The notes: a model not told the origin generated them from the letters alone. Positions 8,749 through 17,568 are shown, numbered from the stretch's first letter. The stretch is 64,000 bases of DNA from Halapricum desulfuricans (GCF_017094525.1 NZ_CP064788.1:1597030-1661029); one strand, 5' to 3'. Made by a program: numbers and translations.

Positions 8749-9318
8749 ATGAGCACGGACAGTCAGTCCGCTGACGACGGAGCACCACCGTCGCGTGAGG
8801 CGCTACAGGAGCGCATCGAACAGCTCGAAGCACAGATAGCCGACCTCGAGAGCGACGACAGCAAGCAGATGTCGATCATCGCGACGAAGGGATCGCTGGA
8901 CATGGCTTACCCACCGTTGATTCTGGCGAGCACGGCCGCGGCGTTCGGCTGGGAGGTGACGGTCTTTCACACGTTCTGGGGGTTGGATATCCTCCACGAA
9001 GACCGTTCCAAGGACCTGAAAGTCAGCGCCGTCGGCAACCCCAGCATGCCGATGCCCAACGCGATCGGTGCGTTCCCCGGCGGCGACCGGCTCGCGACGT
9101 GGTACATGAACCGCGAGATCGAGGACAACGGAACGGCGACGATCGAGGAACTGATCGACACGAGCCTCGAGATGGGCGTCGAGCTACAGGCGTGTCAGAT
9201 GACCGCCGACCTGTTCGGCTACGACACCGCCGAGTTCTACGACGGCGTCACGACCGACGTCGGTGCCGCGACGGCGCTGCAGGATATGGCCGACGCTGAC
9301 ATCCAGTTGCTGGTGTGA
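8749..9318 (+). CDS. DsrE/DsrF/DsrH-like protein (DsrE2 type)
   Basis: The 189-residue protein starts with a ~35-residue acidic coiled-coil (REALQERIEQLEAQIADLES). A DsrE2-type domain follows, with ATKGSLDMAYPPLILAS, the VFHTFWGLDIL strand-helix and a conserved Cys in LQACQMTADLFG. DsrE2 proteins form persulfide relays with TusA in sulfur oxidisers. It starts four bases after the tusA stop, so the two are co-transcribed. The stop codon lies inside a repeated inverted-repeat element (9315-9395). Confidence 0.93.
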   Translation: MSTDSQSADDGAPPSREALQERIEQLEAQIADLESDDSKQMSIIATKGSLDMAYPPLILASTAAAFGWEVTVFHTFWGLDILHEDRSKDLKVSAVGNPSMPMPNAIGAFPGGDRLATWYMNREIEDNGTATIEELIDTSLEMGVELQACQMTADLFGYDTAEFYDGVTTDVGAATALQDMADADIQLLV

Positions 9319-9395
9319 CCGTTGTACCGATTTACCGATGCGACCGCACGACGGCGTGCGGACGATCCGGAACTGACGTACAACGGGCACTATCA
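9315..9395. repeat. Inverted-repeat element family A, copy 1
   Basis: This ~80-bp imperfect palindrome has outer arms GTGACCGTTGTAC (9315-9327) and GTACAACGGGCAC (9378-9390), complementary at 12 of 13 positions. The inner hairpin has arms CCGCAC / GTGCGG. It fills the whole gap between convergent dsrE2 and the DtxR-type gene and supplies both of their stop codons. A second copy at 11323-11403 shares the arms and the inner stem with compensating changes. Confidence 0.85.
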
Positions 9396-10070
9396 GTCGT
9401 TGGTAGCTGACGTGGCCCCGGTCACTCTGATCGTCGCGGCCACGTGTTCCGGCAGCGAGACCCGCGTCTCGCTCTCGAGTTCGACCTCGATCAATCCGAT
9501 CGGCGGGGTGTCGACGACAGCCAGCGTCGTGCCGGGCTCGATCCCGACCTCGGAGAGGTATTCGAGTTCGTCCGGGTCGCGGTCCCGGACGCGGGTCACC
9601 TCGACCGTGTCACCCTCGCCACATTCGCTGAGGGCCGTCCCGCTGCATTCCTCGAGCGGCTCCAGCGCGTCGCTGGGGATCGGATCGCCGTGGGGATCGA
9701 CGTCGGGATCGTCAAGCTGTGCGGCGACGCGGCGCTCGAACTCCTCGGAGATGTGGTGTTCGAGCCGGTCGGCCTCCTCGTGGACCGCCGCCCAGTCGAA
9801 GCCGAGCTTGTCGGTGAGATACGTCTCCAGCAGGCGGTGATGGCGGATCACCTCGGTCGCGATCGTCTCGCCCTCGTCGGTGAGCCGGACGCCCTTGTAC
9901 TTCTCGCGCTCGACCAGCCCGCGTTCCTCGAGTTTCTCCATCATGCTCGTGGCCGTCGGCGGGGTCACGTCCATGCTCTCGGCGATCGTCGATGTCGACA
10001 CCGGCCCCGTCGTCTCGCGCTGGTGTTCGTGGATCGCCTTGAGGTAATCCTCCATCTCGGGGCTGAGCAT
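9393..10070 (-). CDS. DtxR/MntR-family metal-dependent transcriptional regulator
   Basis: The 225-residue protein has an N-terminal winged helix (about residues 1-70, VSTSTIAESMDVTPPTATSM). The helical dimerisation/metal domain (about 71-140, HHRLLETYLTDKLG and HEEADRLEHHIS with metal-ligand His and Glu) and a C-terminal SH3/FeoA-like domain (about 150-225) follow. It should repress iron- or manganese-responsive genes when metal-bound (SirR/IdeR class). A TATA-like GTTTATTTT lies about 30 bases upstream of ATG 10070. Confidence 0.95.
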   Translation of the reverse strand: MLSPEMEDYLKAIHEHQRETTGPVSTSTIAESMDVTPPTATSMMEKLEERGLVEREKYKGVRLTDEGETIATEVIRHHRLLETYLTDKLGFDWAAVHEEADRLEHHISEEFERRVAAQLDDPDVDPHGDPIPSDALEPLEECSGTALSECGEGDTVEVTRVRDRDPDELEYLSEVGIEPGTTLAVVDTPPIGLIEVELESETRVSLPEHVAATIRVTGATSATND

Positions 10071-10119
10071 CTACTCGAATCTCGGGCGACCGGCAAAATA
10101 AACCTGGCTCTCCGGGCGG

Positions 10120-10371
10120 CTACAGCAGGTCCTGGTCGTCGAGTTGGGCCATCACGTCGTCGACGAACGACTCTACGTCGTCGTAGGGAAAATTCCCGCT
10201 GCCGAGTTTCGTGTTCAACTCCATCGCCGTCATCGAGAACTCGCCCGACTCGAAGGTCGTCCCCGGTCCGTCCGGCAGTGCCGGTACCAGGTCCATTGGA
10301 CTTGCAATCGGGTAGTCCGCGCCCTCGAAGGCGTCGATGAACTGTTCGCGCAAGTCGTCAGTATCTACCAT
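10120..10371 (-). CDS. MTH865-like family protein
   Basis: The 83-residue acidic protein matches the small archaeal MTH865 family. It has an N-terminal helix (DLREQFIDAFEGADYPI), a central MDLVPALPDG..T.F.SGEFSMTA segment and a C-terminal FPYDDVESFVDDVM helix. Family structures are small helical bundles of unknown function. ATG 10371 follows a TATA-like ATTTCTAAG about 20-25 bases upstream. Confidence 0.9.
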   Translation of the reverse strand: MVDTDDLREQFIDAFEGADYPIASPMDLVPALPDGPGTTFESGEFSMTAMELNTKLGSGNFPYDDVESFVDDVMAQLDDQDLL

Positions 10372-10690
10372 GGCGTGTGGTAACTTAGAAATCAGCCCGC
10401 AAAAACCATTTGGGTTCCGGAAGGCCGAATAAAGGGCGATGTAACGGTACAACCGCCGTGACCAATTGCCCCGGTGCGTATCGCTCGGGCGCATTCCGAG
10501 TGGCTGCCGGCGCTCAGACGCGTGACGCGACGAATTGTTCGTCGTCCTCGGAAGCGGATCGAACTCTCGGCTCCGACGACAGCGAAAACCGAACGGATCG
10601 GACGGTCTTCCCGTCCGGGATCGACCACGCCGAAACATTCCGGTGTAGCGGAGCGAACAATATTTATCCGGGACAGGCTTTCACGTTCGT
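10372..10690. other. Intergenic region without a convincing gene
   Basis: This 319-bp stretch separates divergent promoters: the MTH865-like gene on the left, and the ArsR-type gene on the right with a TATA-like ATATTTATCC at about 10658-10667. ORFs that cross it are Arg/Ser-rich or continue into the flanking genes in the wrong frame. GGTACAACC at about 10450 faintly resembles an arm of repeat family A, but too little matches to call a copy. I see no RNA gene. Confidence 0.5.
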
Positions 10691-10999
10691 ATGCCCGAAC
10701 TCGAAGACGAGCGCTTCTACGAGGCACACGCGGATTTCTGCAGCGTCTGCGCCAACGCGAATCGACTGAAGATACTCGATCTGCTGAAGAACGGCGAGCA
10801 GTATTCCGTCTCCGATATCGAGCGCCACACCGGAATCTCCCAGTCGACGGTTTCCCAGCACCTCAAACTCATGCGCGATCGAGGCATCGTTACCCGCGAA
10901 CGCGACGGTGTGAACAACTACTACGCTGTCGCCGACGACCGCATCGTCGAGGGCGTCGAGACGATTCGCGAAGTCGTCAAAGAACAGGTCGAAAACTGA
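10691..10999 (+). CDS. ArsR-family winged-helix regulator
   Basis: The 102-residue protein is a single ArsR-type winged helix. ADFCSVCANANRLKILDLL forms the first helices, followed by the recognition helix region SQSTVSQHLKLMRDRGIV and the wing RERDGVNNYYAV. The two Cys of FCSVC could bind metal or act as a redox switch, which is inference. The TATA-like element 25-30 bases upstream of ATG 10691 suggests a leaderless mRNA. Its stop codon lies within the left end of an inverted-repeat element. Confidence 0.93.
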   Translation: MPELEDERFYEAHADFCSVCANANRLKILDLLKNGEQYSVSDIERHTGISQSTVSQHLKLMRDRGIVTRERDGVNNYYAVADDRIVEGVETIREVVKEQVEN

Positions 11000-11077
11000 T
11001 ACTGCCGACTGTGAGTTCGTAAAGCTATTCGCCACCTCGGGCTAGCGGATTCCATCAGTTTGTTGCAGCCGGCAGTA
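10995..11077. repeat. Inverted-repeat element family B, copy 1
   Basis: The left 26 bases (10995-11020) match 62399-62424 at 23 positions, all three differences being transitions. The arms TACTGCCGACTGTG (from 11000) and TTGCAGCCGGCAGTA (11063-11077) are largely complementary. The element overlaps the stop codon of the ArsR-type gene. Confidence 0.65.
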
Positions 11078-11188
11078 CGACGCTCGCGAGTCAGACAGCG
11101 ATTCCGGATCACATTCGGCTGACACAACCGCCGGATCGCGGGGCCAGCGTGCTTGTTCAGCACGCCTCGTGTTCACTCGGCGGCTTCA

Positions 11189-11263
11189 CGGGCACGGTGG
11201 GATTCGAACCCACGACCGTCGGATTAGAAGTCCGACGCTCTATCCGGACTGAGCTACGTGCCC
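11189..11263 (-). tRNA. tRNA-Arg (anticodon TCT)
   Basis: A 75-nt cloverleaf reads on the minus strand. It has acceptor GGGCACG / CGTGCCC, D-arm GCTC..GAGC, anticodon arm TCGGA-CTTCTAA-TCCGA with anticodon TCT, and T-arm GTGGG-TTCGAAT-CCCAC. All stems pair without mismatch and there is no intron. It decodes AGA. Confidence 0.97.
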
Positions 11264-11322
11264 TCAGTCATTGATTGCACTCTCATTTTAAAAACAGTAG
11301 TGATTGCCGATTGAGCCACATG

Positions 11323-11403
11323 TCATAGTGACCGTTGTACCGATTTACCGGTGCGACCGCACCGTGCGGTCGATCCGGAAAGGACGTACAACGGCCACTA
11401 TCA
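11323..11403. repeat. Inverted-repeat element family A, copy 2
   Basis: The 18-base outer arms at 11323-11340 and 11386-11403 pair at 16 of 18 positions. Inside, GACCGCAC and GTGCGGTC form a perfect 8-bp stem with one loop base. The left half is nearly identical to the copy at 9315. It lies between tRNA-Arg and the 3' end of the DUF373 gene, 14 bp beyond that gene's stop. There is no T-run, so a plain terminator role is not obvious. Confidence 0.87.
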
Positions 11404-11416
11404 GCTGCTACGTCTC

Positions 11417-12514
11417 TCACGTGGGATCGGTTCGCTTGCCGAACCGCGATTCGGCGACCGCGAACGCGAGCGTGCTTGTCAACCCGAGTAGCGTCCCGCC
11501 GGTGAGTATCAGTGCCAGATACGACAGGGTGGCGTAATCGTACTCCAGGAAGTACACCGAGACGGCGTGCAAGATTGCCGCGATCGAGACGATGTAAAAC
11601 GGCGCGTTGAGATAGCGCCACTCGAACGTCCCCGAGAGGTATTCGTCGGTGACACGCCCGAGACTGCTGGTCACGCCGGCGGCGGCGAACCACTGGATCG
11701 CACCCGCGATGACTGCTGCGACGACCTCGATAACGCCGAGCGGATCGCCGTCGGCCTGCACGGTCTGGAGCGTCTGATACCCGCTGGCGCTTCCGATCAA
11801 CAGGAGCACGCCCGCGACGAGATACGTCACCAGCGTCACGCGGCCGGCGTACAGTCCCGAGAGGAGGCGATCGACGACGCCGTCGAGACGCTCCCCGAGT
11901 CCGAACCCACGCGAGAGCAGATACAGCCCGAGCAGTCCTGAGACGAGTCCGAACACGTCCCCCTGCATCCCCAGCAAATCCGCTAGCACTGCGAGCGGAT
12001 AGATCAACAGCACGATCCCCAGCGGAACCAGGATCGTCCCGCGAGTCTCGGGGTCGTCAAGCACCTGCTTGATGGTGTAGTACATCGACTCCAGATCCTG
12101 TGCCTGTCTGACGACGACCCGCCGGACGCCGTCGATCTCGACCCGCGATCGGATCACTGGCACGACGCTCTCGTCCTGTGCGCCGTCGGTGACCAGCAGC
12201 ACGCGAACGTCCTCGCCCGTGGAAAGCCGCGCCAGCACCTCGTCGAGTTCCTCGCCAACCGCGCGGTTGGCCGCGACGTCGCTGCCCTCGAGCCCGGTGA
12301 CTGCCGCGATCTCGATGCTCTCGTCCTCTTCGGCGCTGAGATCGTCGTAGATGTGCAACCCCTCGAAGAGGACGTTGAGGTCGCTGTCCTCGGGGTCCGC
12401 GGTGGCGAACTCGACGGCTGCGTCCTCGACGGCGTCGCGGCCGACGACCGGCGTCTCGATGCCGGTCTTGCGGCCCACGTCGTCGTCGAGGTCGATGCAC
12501 AGCACCAGCAGCAT
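11417..12514 (-). CDS. DUF373 family membrane protein
   Basis: The 365-residue protein begins with the DUF373 N-terminal domain (about residues 1-145, with CIDLDDDVGRKTGIETPVVG, an Asp-rich first strand). About six C-terminal hydrophobic helices follow (about 155-350). The family is archaeal and uncharacterised. The Asp-rich N-terminus suggests a cytoplasmic ligand- or metal-binding domain on a membrane anchor. No partner gene is evident; trpB lies downstream of neither operon end. Confidence 0.9.
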   Translation of the reverse strand: MLLVLCIDLDDDVGRKTGIETPVVGRDAVEDAAVEFATADPEDSDLNVLFEGLHIYDDLSAEEDESIEIAAVTGLEGSDVAANRAVGEELDEVLARLSTGEDVRVLLVTDGAQDESVVPVIRSRVEIDGVRRVVVRQAQDLESMYYTIKQVLDDPETRGTILVPLGIVLLIYPLAVLADLLGMQGDVFGLVSGLLGLYLLSRGFGLGERLDGVVDRLLSGLYAGRVTLVTYLVAGVLLLIGSASGYQTLQTVQADGDPLGVIEVVAAVIAGAIQWFAAAGVTSSLGRVTDEYLSGTFEWRYLNAPFYIVSIAAILHAVSVYFLEYDYATLSYLALILTGGTLLGLTSTLAFAVAESRFGKRTDPT

Positions 12515-12567
12515 CAGGCGTCGATAGGCGATCCCACCATATGGGTTTTCGGCATCGCGACGCCGTG

Positions 12568-13728
12568 CTAGCCGAGATCGAAGTGCTCGGCGGCGGTCTC
12601 CATGTCCTTGTCACCCCGGCCGCTGAGGTTGACGACGATCGTCTCGTGGTCGGTCTCTTCGAGGACTCGCCTGGCCATCGCGAGGCCGTGGCTGGTCTCC
12701 AGTGCGGGGATGATCCCCTCTTCCTCGCTGAGCGTCCGGAACGCTTCCAGCGCCTCGTCGTCGGTAATGGCGCGGTACTGAGCGCGACCCGTCTCGCGGA
12801 ACATCGCGTGCTCGGGACCGACGCCCGGGTAGTCGAGACCGGCCGACACGGAGTGTACTTCGGTGTCGTCGTCGATGACCCGAGTCTTCATCCCGTGGAT
12901 CACGTCGTCGGTCCCCTCGTCCAGCGGGGCGGCGTGGCGCTTCGAGCCCGCCCCTTCGCCGCCGCCCTCGCCGCCGTAGAAGGCGACGTCGTCGTCACGG
13001 AACGCGTGGAAGAGCCCGATCGCGTTCGAGCCACCACCGACGCAGGCGACCGCGGCGTCGGGCAGGCGTCCGATCTGTTCGAGGCTCTGCTCGCGCGCCT
13101 CCTTCCCGATGACCGACTGGAACTCCCTGACCATCCGCGGGAACGGGTCGGGTCCGACGACGCTGCCGACCAGATAATGCGTGTCCTCGATGTGCTGTGC
13201 GAAGTCCTCCAGCGCCGCGTCGACCGCGTCGGCGAGTCCCTCCCCGCCACGGGTGACCTCCGTGACGGTCGCGCCCATCAGTCGCATGCGGAAGACGTTC
13301 ATCCGCTGGCGCTGGATGTCCTTGCGGCCCATATAGATCTCGGTGTCCATGTCGAACAGGGCGCCGGCCATCGCCGTCGCGGTGCCGTGCTGGCCGGCCC
13401 CGGTCTCGGCGATCAGCCGTTCCTTGCCGGCCTCTCTGGCCAGCAGCGCCTGTCCGACGGCGTTGTTGATCTTGTGTGCCCCGCCGTGCAGCAGGTCCTC
13501 GCGTTTCAGGTAGATCTCGCCGCCCCACCGCTCGGAGAGGTTCTCGGCGTGATACAGCGGTGTCGGCCGTCCGGCGTACTGTCGCAGGATCGTCCGGAAC
13601 TCCTCCTGAAACGCCTCGCTTTGCACGATCTCGTCGAACGCCGCCGCGAGATGTTCCAGCGGTTCCTCCAGCATTTCGGGAACGTGTCTGCCCCCGTAAC
13701 CCTCGAAATTACCGGTGTCTTCTGACAT
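12568..13728 (-). CDS. trpB: Tryptophan synthase beta chain
   Basis: The 386-residue PLP enzyme joins indole and serine to tryptophan. The PLP lysine is K86 in GGAHKINN. The phosphate-binding GGGSNAIG and the C-terminal SGRGDKD motif are present. Length fits the TrpB1 type that normally works with TrpA. No trpA or other trp gene is adjacent here, so it stands alone in this window, between the DUF373 gene and an SRPBCC gene. Confidence 0.96.
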   Translation of the reverse strand: MSEDTGNFEGYGGRHVPEMLEEPLEHLAAAFDEIVQSEAFQEEFRTILRQYAGRPTPLYHAENLSERWGGEIYLKREDLLHGGAHKINNAVGQALLAREAGKERLIAETGAGQHGTATAMAGALFDMDTEIYMGRKDIQRQRMNVFRMRLMGATVTEVTRGGEGLADAVDAALEDFAQHIEDTHYLVGSVVGPDPFPRMVREFQSVIGKEAREQSLEQIGRLPDAAVACVGGGSNAIGLFHAFRDDDVAFYGGEGGGEGAGSKRHAAPLDEGTDDVIHGMKTRVIDDDTEVHSVSAGLDYPGVGPEHAMFRETGRAQYRAITDDEALEAFRTLSEEEGIIPALETSHGLAMARRVLEETDHETIVVNLSGRGDKDMETAAEHFDLG

Positions 13729-13811
13729 CGCCTGAACAATCGAGACTGATGCCCATAACTGTGGCTCTTGGAGGGGCGAGTCCTTTTGTTTCCCGAAGCC
13801 GCAGCGACGGT

Positions 13812-14360
13812 GTGGACACGATCGAAGTCAGCACCGTCGTCTACCGATCGAAAGCCGACGTCTACGGATTTCTCGTGGACTTCCCGCGGTACGCGTCTCT
13901 CTCGAAGTATCTCCGGGACGTCCGACAGGACGGGGACGGTTCAGCCGGAACGAACTACCGACTGCGATTCGCCTGGTGGAAACTCTCCTATACGGCCCAC
14001 TCGACAGTCACCGGTCTCGACCCGCCGGACCGGATCGACTGGCGACTCACGAAGGATCTCGACGCTCGCGGCGCCTGGGTGCTTGAATCTGCACGTCCGC
14101 CGGACGATCGGGACGCCGCGACGCGAATCCGGTTTCTCGCACACTACGATCCTCATTCCGCCGGCAAGGGGACGATCGATCTCCCCCGGTTCGTCTCACT
14201 GAACTGGGTTATCGAGAAGGCCAGGCCGCTCGTTCGCAAGGAGGCCGAACGGATCGTCGAACGCCTCGTGACCGAACTCGAAGGCGAGTCCAGGCAAGCC
14301 GAACTCGAGATACGGACGGGCACAGACCACCAGGGTTCGGGGCCGTTGGAGTCCTCGTAG
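13812..14360 (+). CDS. SRPBCC (START/COQ10-like) family protein
   Basis: The 182-residue protein has the N-terminal strand IEVSTVVYRSKADVYGFLVDFPRY and the WWKLSYTAHSTVTGL and IDWRLTK strands of SRPBCC ligand-binding domains. A long C-terminal helix with RKEAERIVERLV closes the pocket. It should bind a hydrophobic ligand; quinone-binding COQ10-like proteins are the nearest named relatives. I chose GTG 13812 because it starts just before the first strand. An upstream in-frame ATG at 13749 gives an untypical extension. Confidence 0.85.
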   Translation: MDTIEVSTVVYRSKADVYGFLVDFPRYASLSKYLRDVRQDGDGSAGTNYRLRFAWWKLSYTAHSTVTGLDPPDRIDWRLTKDLDARGAWVLESARPPDDRDAATRIRFLAHYDPHSAGKGTIDLPRFVSLNWVIEKARPLVRKEAERIVERLVTELEGESRQAELEIRTGTDHQGSGPLESS

Positions 14361-14969
14361 TCAGGTATCGAGGTCGTCGTAGTCACCGCCGTACTTCATG
14401 AAGAAGTACGCCAGACCGAGCGTCGAGACCATCGCGACGCCCGAGGCGACGCCGAGCGCCTTCGCATCGCCCGACACCGACGGTCCGGTCTCGCCGCCGA
14501 CCTCGACGGTTGGGATGTCATCGCCGACGGCGACGGCGCCGAGCATGCCGAGGTTCTCGTGTGGGCTGCAGTAGTAGGTGACGACGGCGGACTCCGCGAA
14601 GGTCTGCTCGTAGGTGTAGCCTTCCTCGCCGACGGGATCGCCGGAGGTGAACTCAACGCTCTCGCCGACGACGTTGTGGTCGCCGCCCGCCCCGGTCCAC
14701 TCCCAGACGATGGTCGTCCCGGGATCGACCCACACGGCCGCGGGATCGAACGCGTAGCCGTCGCTGCCGGCCCCGACGGCGATCGTGACCTCCTCCTGGC
14801 CCCGGAGGTCGGTCGTCGATCCGCCGAACCCGTTCGCGCTGTCCAGATACCCGCCGTAATCCGGCTGCTCGGCGGCCTGGGCGGTCGCCGACCCGCTGGC
14901 CGCGAGCGCGCCCGCCCCGCCGGCTGTCGCTCGCAGAAAGCCCCGTCGAGACGTCGCTGGTTCGGTCAT
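14361..14969 (-). CDS. Halocyanin-type blue copper protein, Tat-exported and membrane-anchored
   Basis: The 202-residue protein starts with a Tat signal (SRRGFLRA at residues 7-14, then an Ala-rich stretch). It contains one plastocyanin-like domain (about 55-150). Copper ligands are visible as H98, C134, H137 and M142. A C-terminal hydrophobic helix (about 171-191) would anchor it on the outside of the cell membrane. It likely carries electrons in the respiratory chain. Its stop is adjacent to the convergent SRPBCC stop. Confidence 0.95.
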   Translation of the reverse strand: MTEPATSRRGFLRATAGGAGALAASGSATAQAAEQPDYGGYLDSANGFGGSTTDLRGQEEVTIAVGAGSDGYAFDPAAVWVDPGTTIVWEWTGAGGDHNVVGESVEFTSGDPVGEEGYTYEQTFAESAVVTYYCSPHENLGMLGAVAVGDDIPTVEVGGETGPSVSGDAKALGVASGVAMVSTLGLAYFFMKYGGDYDDLDT

Positions 14970-15120
14970 AGCCGTCGCTTTCAGGTGGCGACTACTGAAG
15001 ATAGCGGAACCAGCGGTTCTTGCTTGTAGGGATTCGCGTCGAACTCCTAGATTTCACTTGGGACATCGAATCCACTGGTTCGATCGGAGTCGCGCGTGCT
15101 CCGATCGGCGACGCTCATCC

Positions 15121-16185
15121 CTACTGTTCGCGTTCGATGACGAACCGCGTGAACGCGGCCAGCCGCTCGGCGATCTCGCGATCGAGCTGTTCCCGGGGGA
15201 GACTTTCTCTGGCCTGTCGGGCGAGGTCCTCGGCACGCTCGCGCGCGTACTCGATGCTGCCCGCCGACTGGTAGATCTCGATCGCCTCCATGATCTCCCC
15301 GTCGGTGTTGTCCTCGGCCCAGAGGATTTCCTCGAGACGGGCCACCTCGTCCGGGGGCGCGTGCTCGGCGGCGTGGATCGCCATCAGCGTCTTCTTGCCC
15401 TCGCGGATGTCGTTGCCGAACTCCTTGCCGAACTCGCCGGCCTGATCGAGCGTGTGCTCGATGTCGAGGATGTCGTCGCCGATCTGGAACGCGATGCTCA
15501 TCCGTTCGGCGTACTCGGCGACGCGTCGTTCGGTTTCTTCGGACTGGCCGGTGATGATGGCGGGCAGGCGGGCGACGATCCGGCCGATACAGCCGGTCTT
15601 GCACGCGCCCATCTCGCAGTATTCGGCCTCGGTGGCCTGGATTTCCCGCTTGTTGTGCCACCAGATGTCCATCCCCTGGCCGAGATGTGTCCGGTTCAGT
15701 TCGTACATGAGCATCTCGTAGACGTCAAGGCGTGTCTCGGCGTCGAGATCCCCCGAGTTCCGGGTGACGATCTTCAGCGGCAGGAAGTACATCGCGTTGC
15801 CCGCGTTCAGCGCGACGTCGACGCCGTATTCGAGGTGCAGGGCGGGTTCGCCGCGGCGCTTGCTCGCCCCGTCTTCGACGTCGTCGACGATGATCGTCCC
15901 ATTGTGCAGGATCTCGGGAATGATCGCGTAGCGAAGGTACTCCGTCGGATCCGCGCCAAATCCCTCGAACAACTGCACCGCAAGGACGGCGCGCCACCGC
16001 TTGCCGCCGCGATCGAGCAGGTCCCAGATCGGGTCCGAAAGCGCGCCCTGAATCGCCTCCGGATCGTACGAGTAGGTCGGCGCGCCGAAAAAGTCCGTCA
16101 GATACTGCTCGTCGATCTCCCGGGGAAGGACCTCAGCGATCGCCTCATCGATGACTGGCTGCCAGTCAGCAAGTACGTCCCGCAT
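15121..16185 (-). CDS. Polyprenyl (GGPP-type) synthase
   Basis: The 354-residue protein is a trans-prenyltransferase. The first Asp-rich motif is DDVED in TIIVDDVEDGASKRRG and the second is GDDILD, followed by GNDIREGKKT. These bind Mg-diphosphate of allylic and homoallylic substrates. It likely makes C20 or longer isoprenoid chains for archaeal lipids or quinones. The central MGACKTGC segment places two Cys near helix G. Chain length cannot be read safely from sequence. ATG 16185 gives the normal start. Confidence 0.94.
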   Translation of the reverse strand: MRDVLADWQPVIDEAIAEVLPREIDEQYLTDFFGAPTYSYDPEAIQGALSDPIWDLLDRGGKRWRAVLAVQLFEGFGADPTEYLRYAIIPEILHNGTIIVDDVEDGASKRRGEPALHLEYGVDVALNAGNAMYFLPLKIVTRNSGDLDAETRLDVYEMLMYELNRTHLGQGMDIWWHNKREIQATEAEYCEMGACKTGCIGRIVARLPAIITGQSEETERRVAEYAERMSIAFQIGDDILDIEHTLDQAGEFGKEFGNDIREGKKTLMAIHAAEHAPPDEVARLEEILWAEDNTDGEIMEAIEIYQSAGSIEYARERAEDLARQARESLPREQLDREIAERLAAFTRFVIEREQ

Positions 16186-16251
16186 ACCCCGTTCCTCGCT
16201 CCGGTATTACTAAAAGTCTACCTCATCGGCACGGATCGGATAGCGGCTTGC

Positions 16252-17568
16252 TCACGGTTCGAGTGTCGCTTCGAGCTGGCTGGCCTTCGCGCGCGCCTGC
16301 TCGACGGTCTCGGGGCGCCCCTCGAACGCGATCACGATCTGGTCGCCGTACTCGACGTCCTCAACGTGGGCGTGGTCGTGGATCCAGGACACCAGGCTCA
16401 TCGCGTCGTCGGTCATCGGGAGGACGAGCCGCTCGCGCCGCAACGCCGGTAGCGCCTCGTCGATGCGCGCCCGGAGCGTGTCGACGTTGCGCCCCTCGCT
16501 GGCGCTGACAGCTACCGGATTCGGCGCGAGTGCCGACAGTGCCTCGCGCTTGCGTTGCAGTTCGTCGTCGTCGACGGCGTCGATCTTGTTCAGGACGGTG
16601 AGGATCGGGGCCTCGTTGCGCTCGTAGAGCGTGTCGTGGCTCGTGACCAACTTCTCGCGGATCTCCTCGACTGGTTCGCTCACGTCGACAACGAGCAACA
16701 CGAGGTCGGCCCGATAGACCGAATCCAGCGTCGACTTGAACGACTCGACCAGCCAGTGGGGGAGATCGGAGATGAACCCGACGGTGTCGGTCACGAGCGC
16801 CTCCCGGCGATCGAGTTCGGCCTTGCGGGTCGTCGTCCCGAGCGTCGTGAACAGTCGATCCTCACTCTCGGCGGTCGAATCGAGGTCCGGGTGGAGGTCC
16901 TCGTTGTCGTCGACGTCCAGATCGTCCGCGAGCCGTCGCAACAGCGTCGATTTGCCGGCGTTAGTGTAGCCAGCCAGCGCCACCAGATCGAACCCCGACT
17001 CGCGGCGCTGTTCGCGGCGGTGTTGCTCGGTCTCCTCGATAGATTCCAGTTCCTCGCGGATGTTGGCGATCTGGTTTTTGATGTCCTGTTCGCGGCTCTC
17101 GTCGTATTCCCCCAGCCCCATGAACCCGGGACGTTCGTCGCGCTTGGCGAGGCTGGCCTTGGCCTCCGCCCGCGGGAGTTCGTAGCGCAACTCCGCGAGT
17201 TCGACCTGCAGTTGTGCTTTGCGGGTCTGGGCCCGCTGACCGAAAATCTCCAGAATGAGCCGGAATCGATCCAGAATCCGGACGCCATCCGGCAACTGGT
17301 TGCCGAGGTTGTACGTCTGGTAGGGACCGAGCTGGTTGTCGAAAATCACCACCGAAGCCCCAGCTCGGGCGACGAGTTCCGACAGCTGGCCGGCTTTGCC
17401 TTTCCCGATGTGATAGGCGGGATCCTCCGTCCTGGTCTGGGTCAGTTCGTCGGCGACCTCGTAGCCGGCCGCACGGGCCAGTTCGCGGATCTCGGCGGTC
17501 TCGGGGCTCCCCGAGTCGACCCGCTTGGCGATGACCGCGGTTTCCGTGTGCGCTCGTGTCTCCGTCAC
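16252..17568 (-). CDS. hflX: GTPase HflX
   Basis: The 438-residue protein has an N-terminal HflX domain with coiled region (VVIFDNQLGPYQTYNL, then ELRYELPRA). A G domain follows with G1 GYTNAGKST, G3 DTVGF and G4 NKID. HflX binds ribosomes and splits or rescues stalled ones, especially under stress. I chose GTG 17568 because a TATA element (AGTTATATG, 17593-17601) sits about 29 bases upstream, predicting a leaderless mRNA starting at this GTG. The in-frame ATG 17595 would overlap the TATA box itself. Confidence 0.93.
   Translation of the reverse strand: MTETRAHTETAVIAKRVDSGSPETAEIRELARAAGYEVADELTQTRTEDPAYHIGKGKAGQLSELVARAGASVVIFDNQLGPYQTYNLGNQLPDGVRILDRFRLILEIFGQRAQTRKAQLQVELAELRYELPRAEAKASLAKRDERPGFMGLGEYDESREQDIKNQIANIREELESIEETEQHRREQRRESGFDLVALAGYTNAGKSTLLRRLADDLDVDDNEDLHPDLDSTAESEDRLFTTLGTTTRKAELDRREALVTDTVGFISDLPHWLVESFKSTLDSVYRADLVLLVVDVSEPVEEIREKLVTSHDTLYERNEAPILTVLNKIDAVDDDELQRKREALSALAPNPVAVSASEGRNVDTLRARIDEALPALRRERLVLPMTDDAMSLVSWIHDHAHVEDVEYGDQIVIAFEGRPETVEQARAKASQLEATLEP

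Noticed and set aside
10437-10465. Possible third copy of family A near GGTACAACC
   Set aside because: Only about 9 plus 4 bases match the arm on the minus strand, and no partner arm is present.
15047-15118. 23-codon minus-strand ORF MSVADRSTRDSDRTSG
   Set aside because: It is very short and lacks a promoter or ribosome site; composition is not distinctive.
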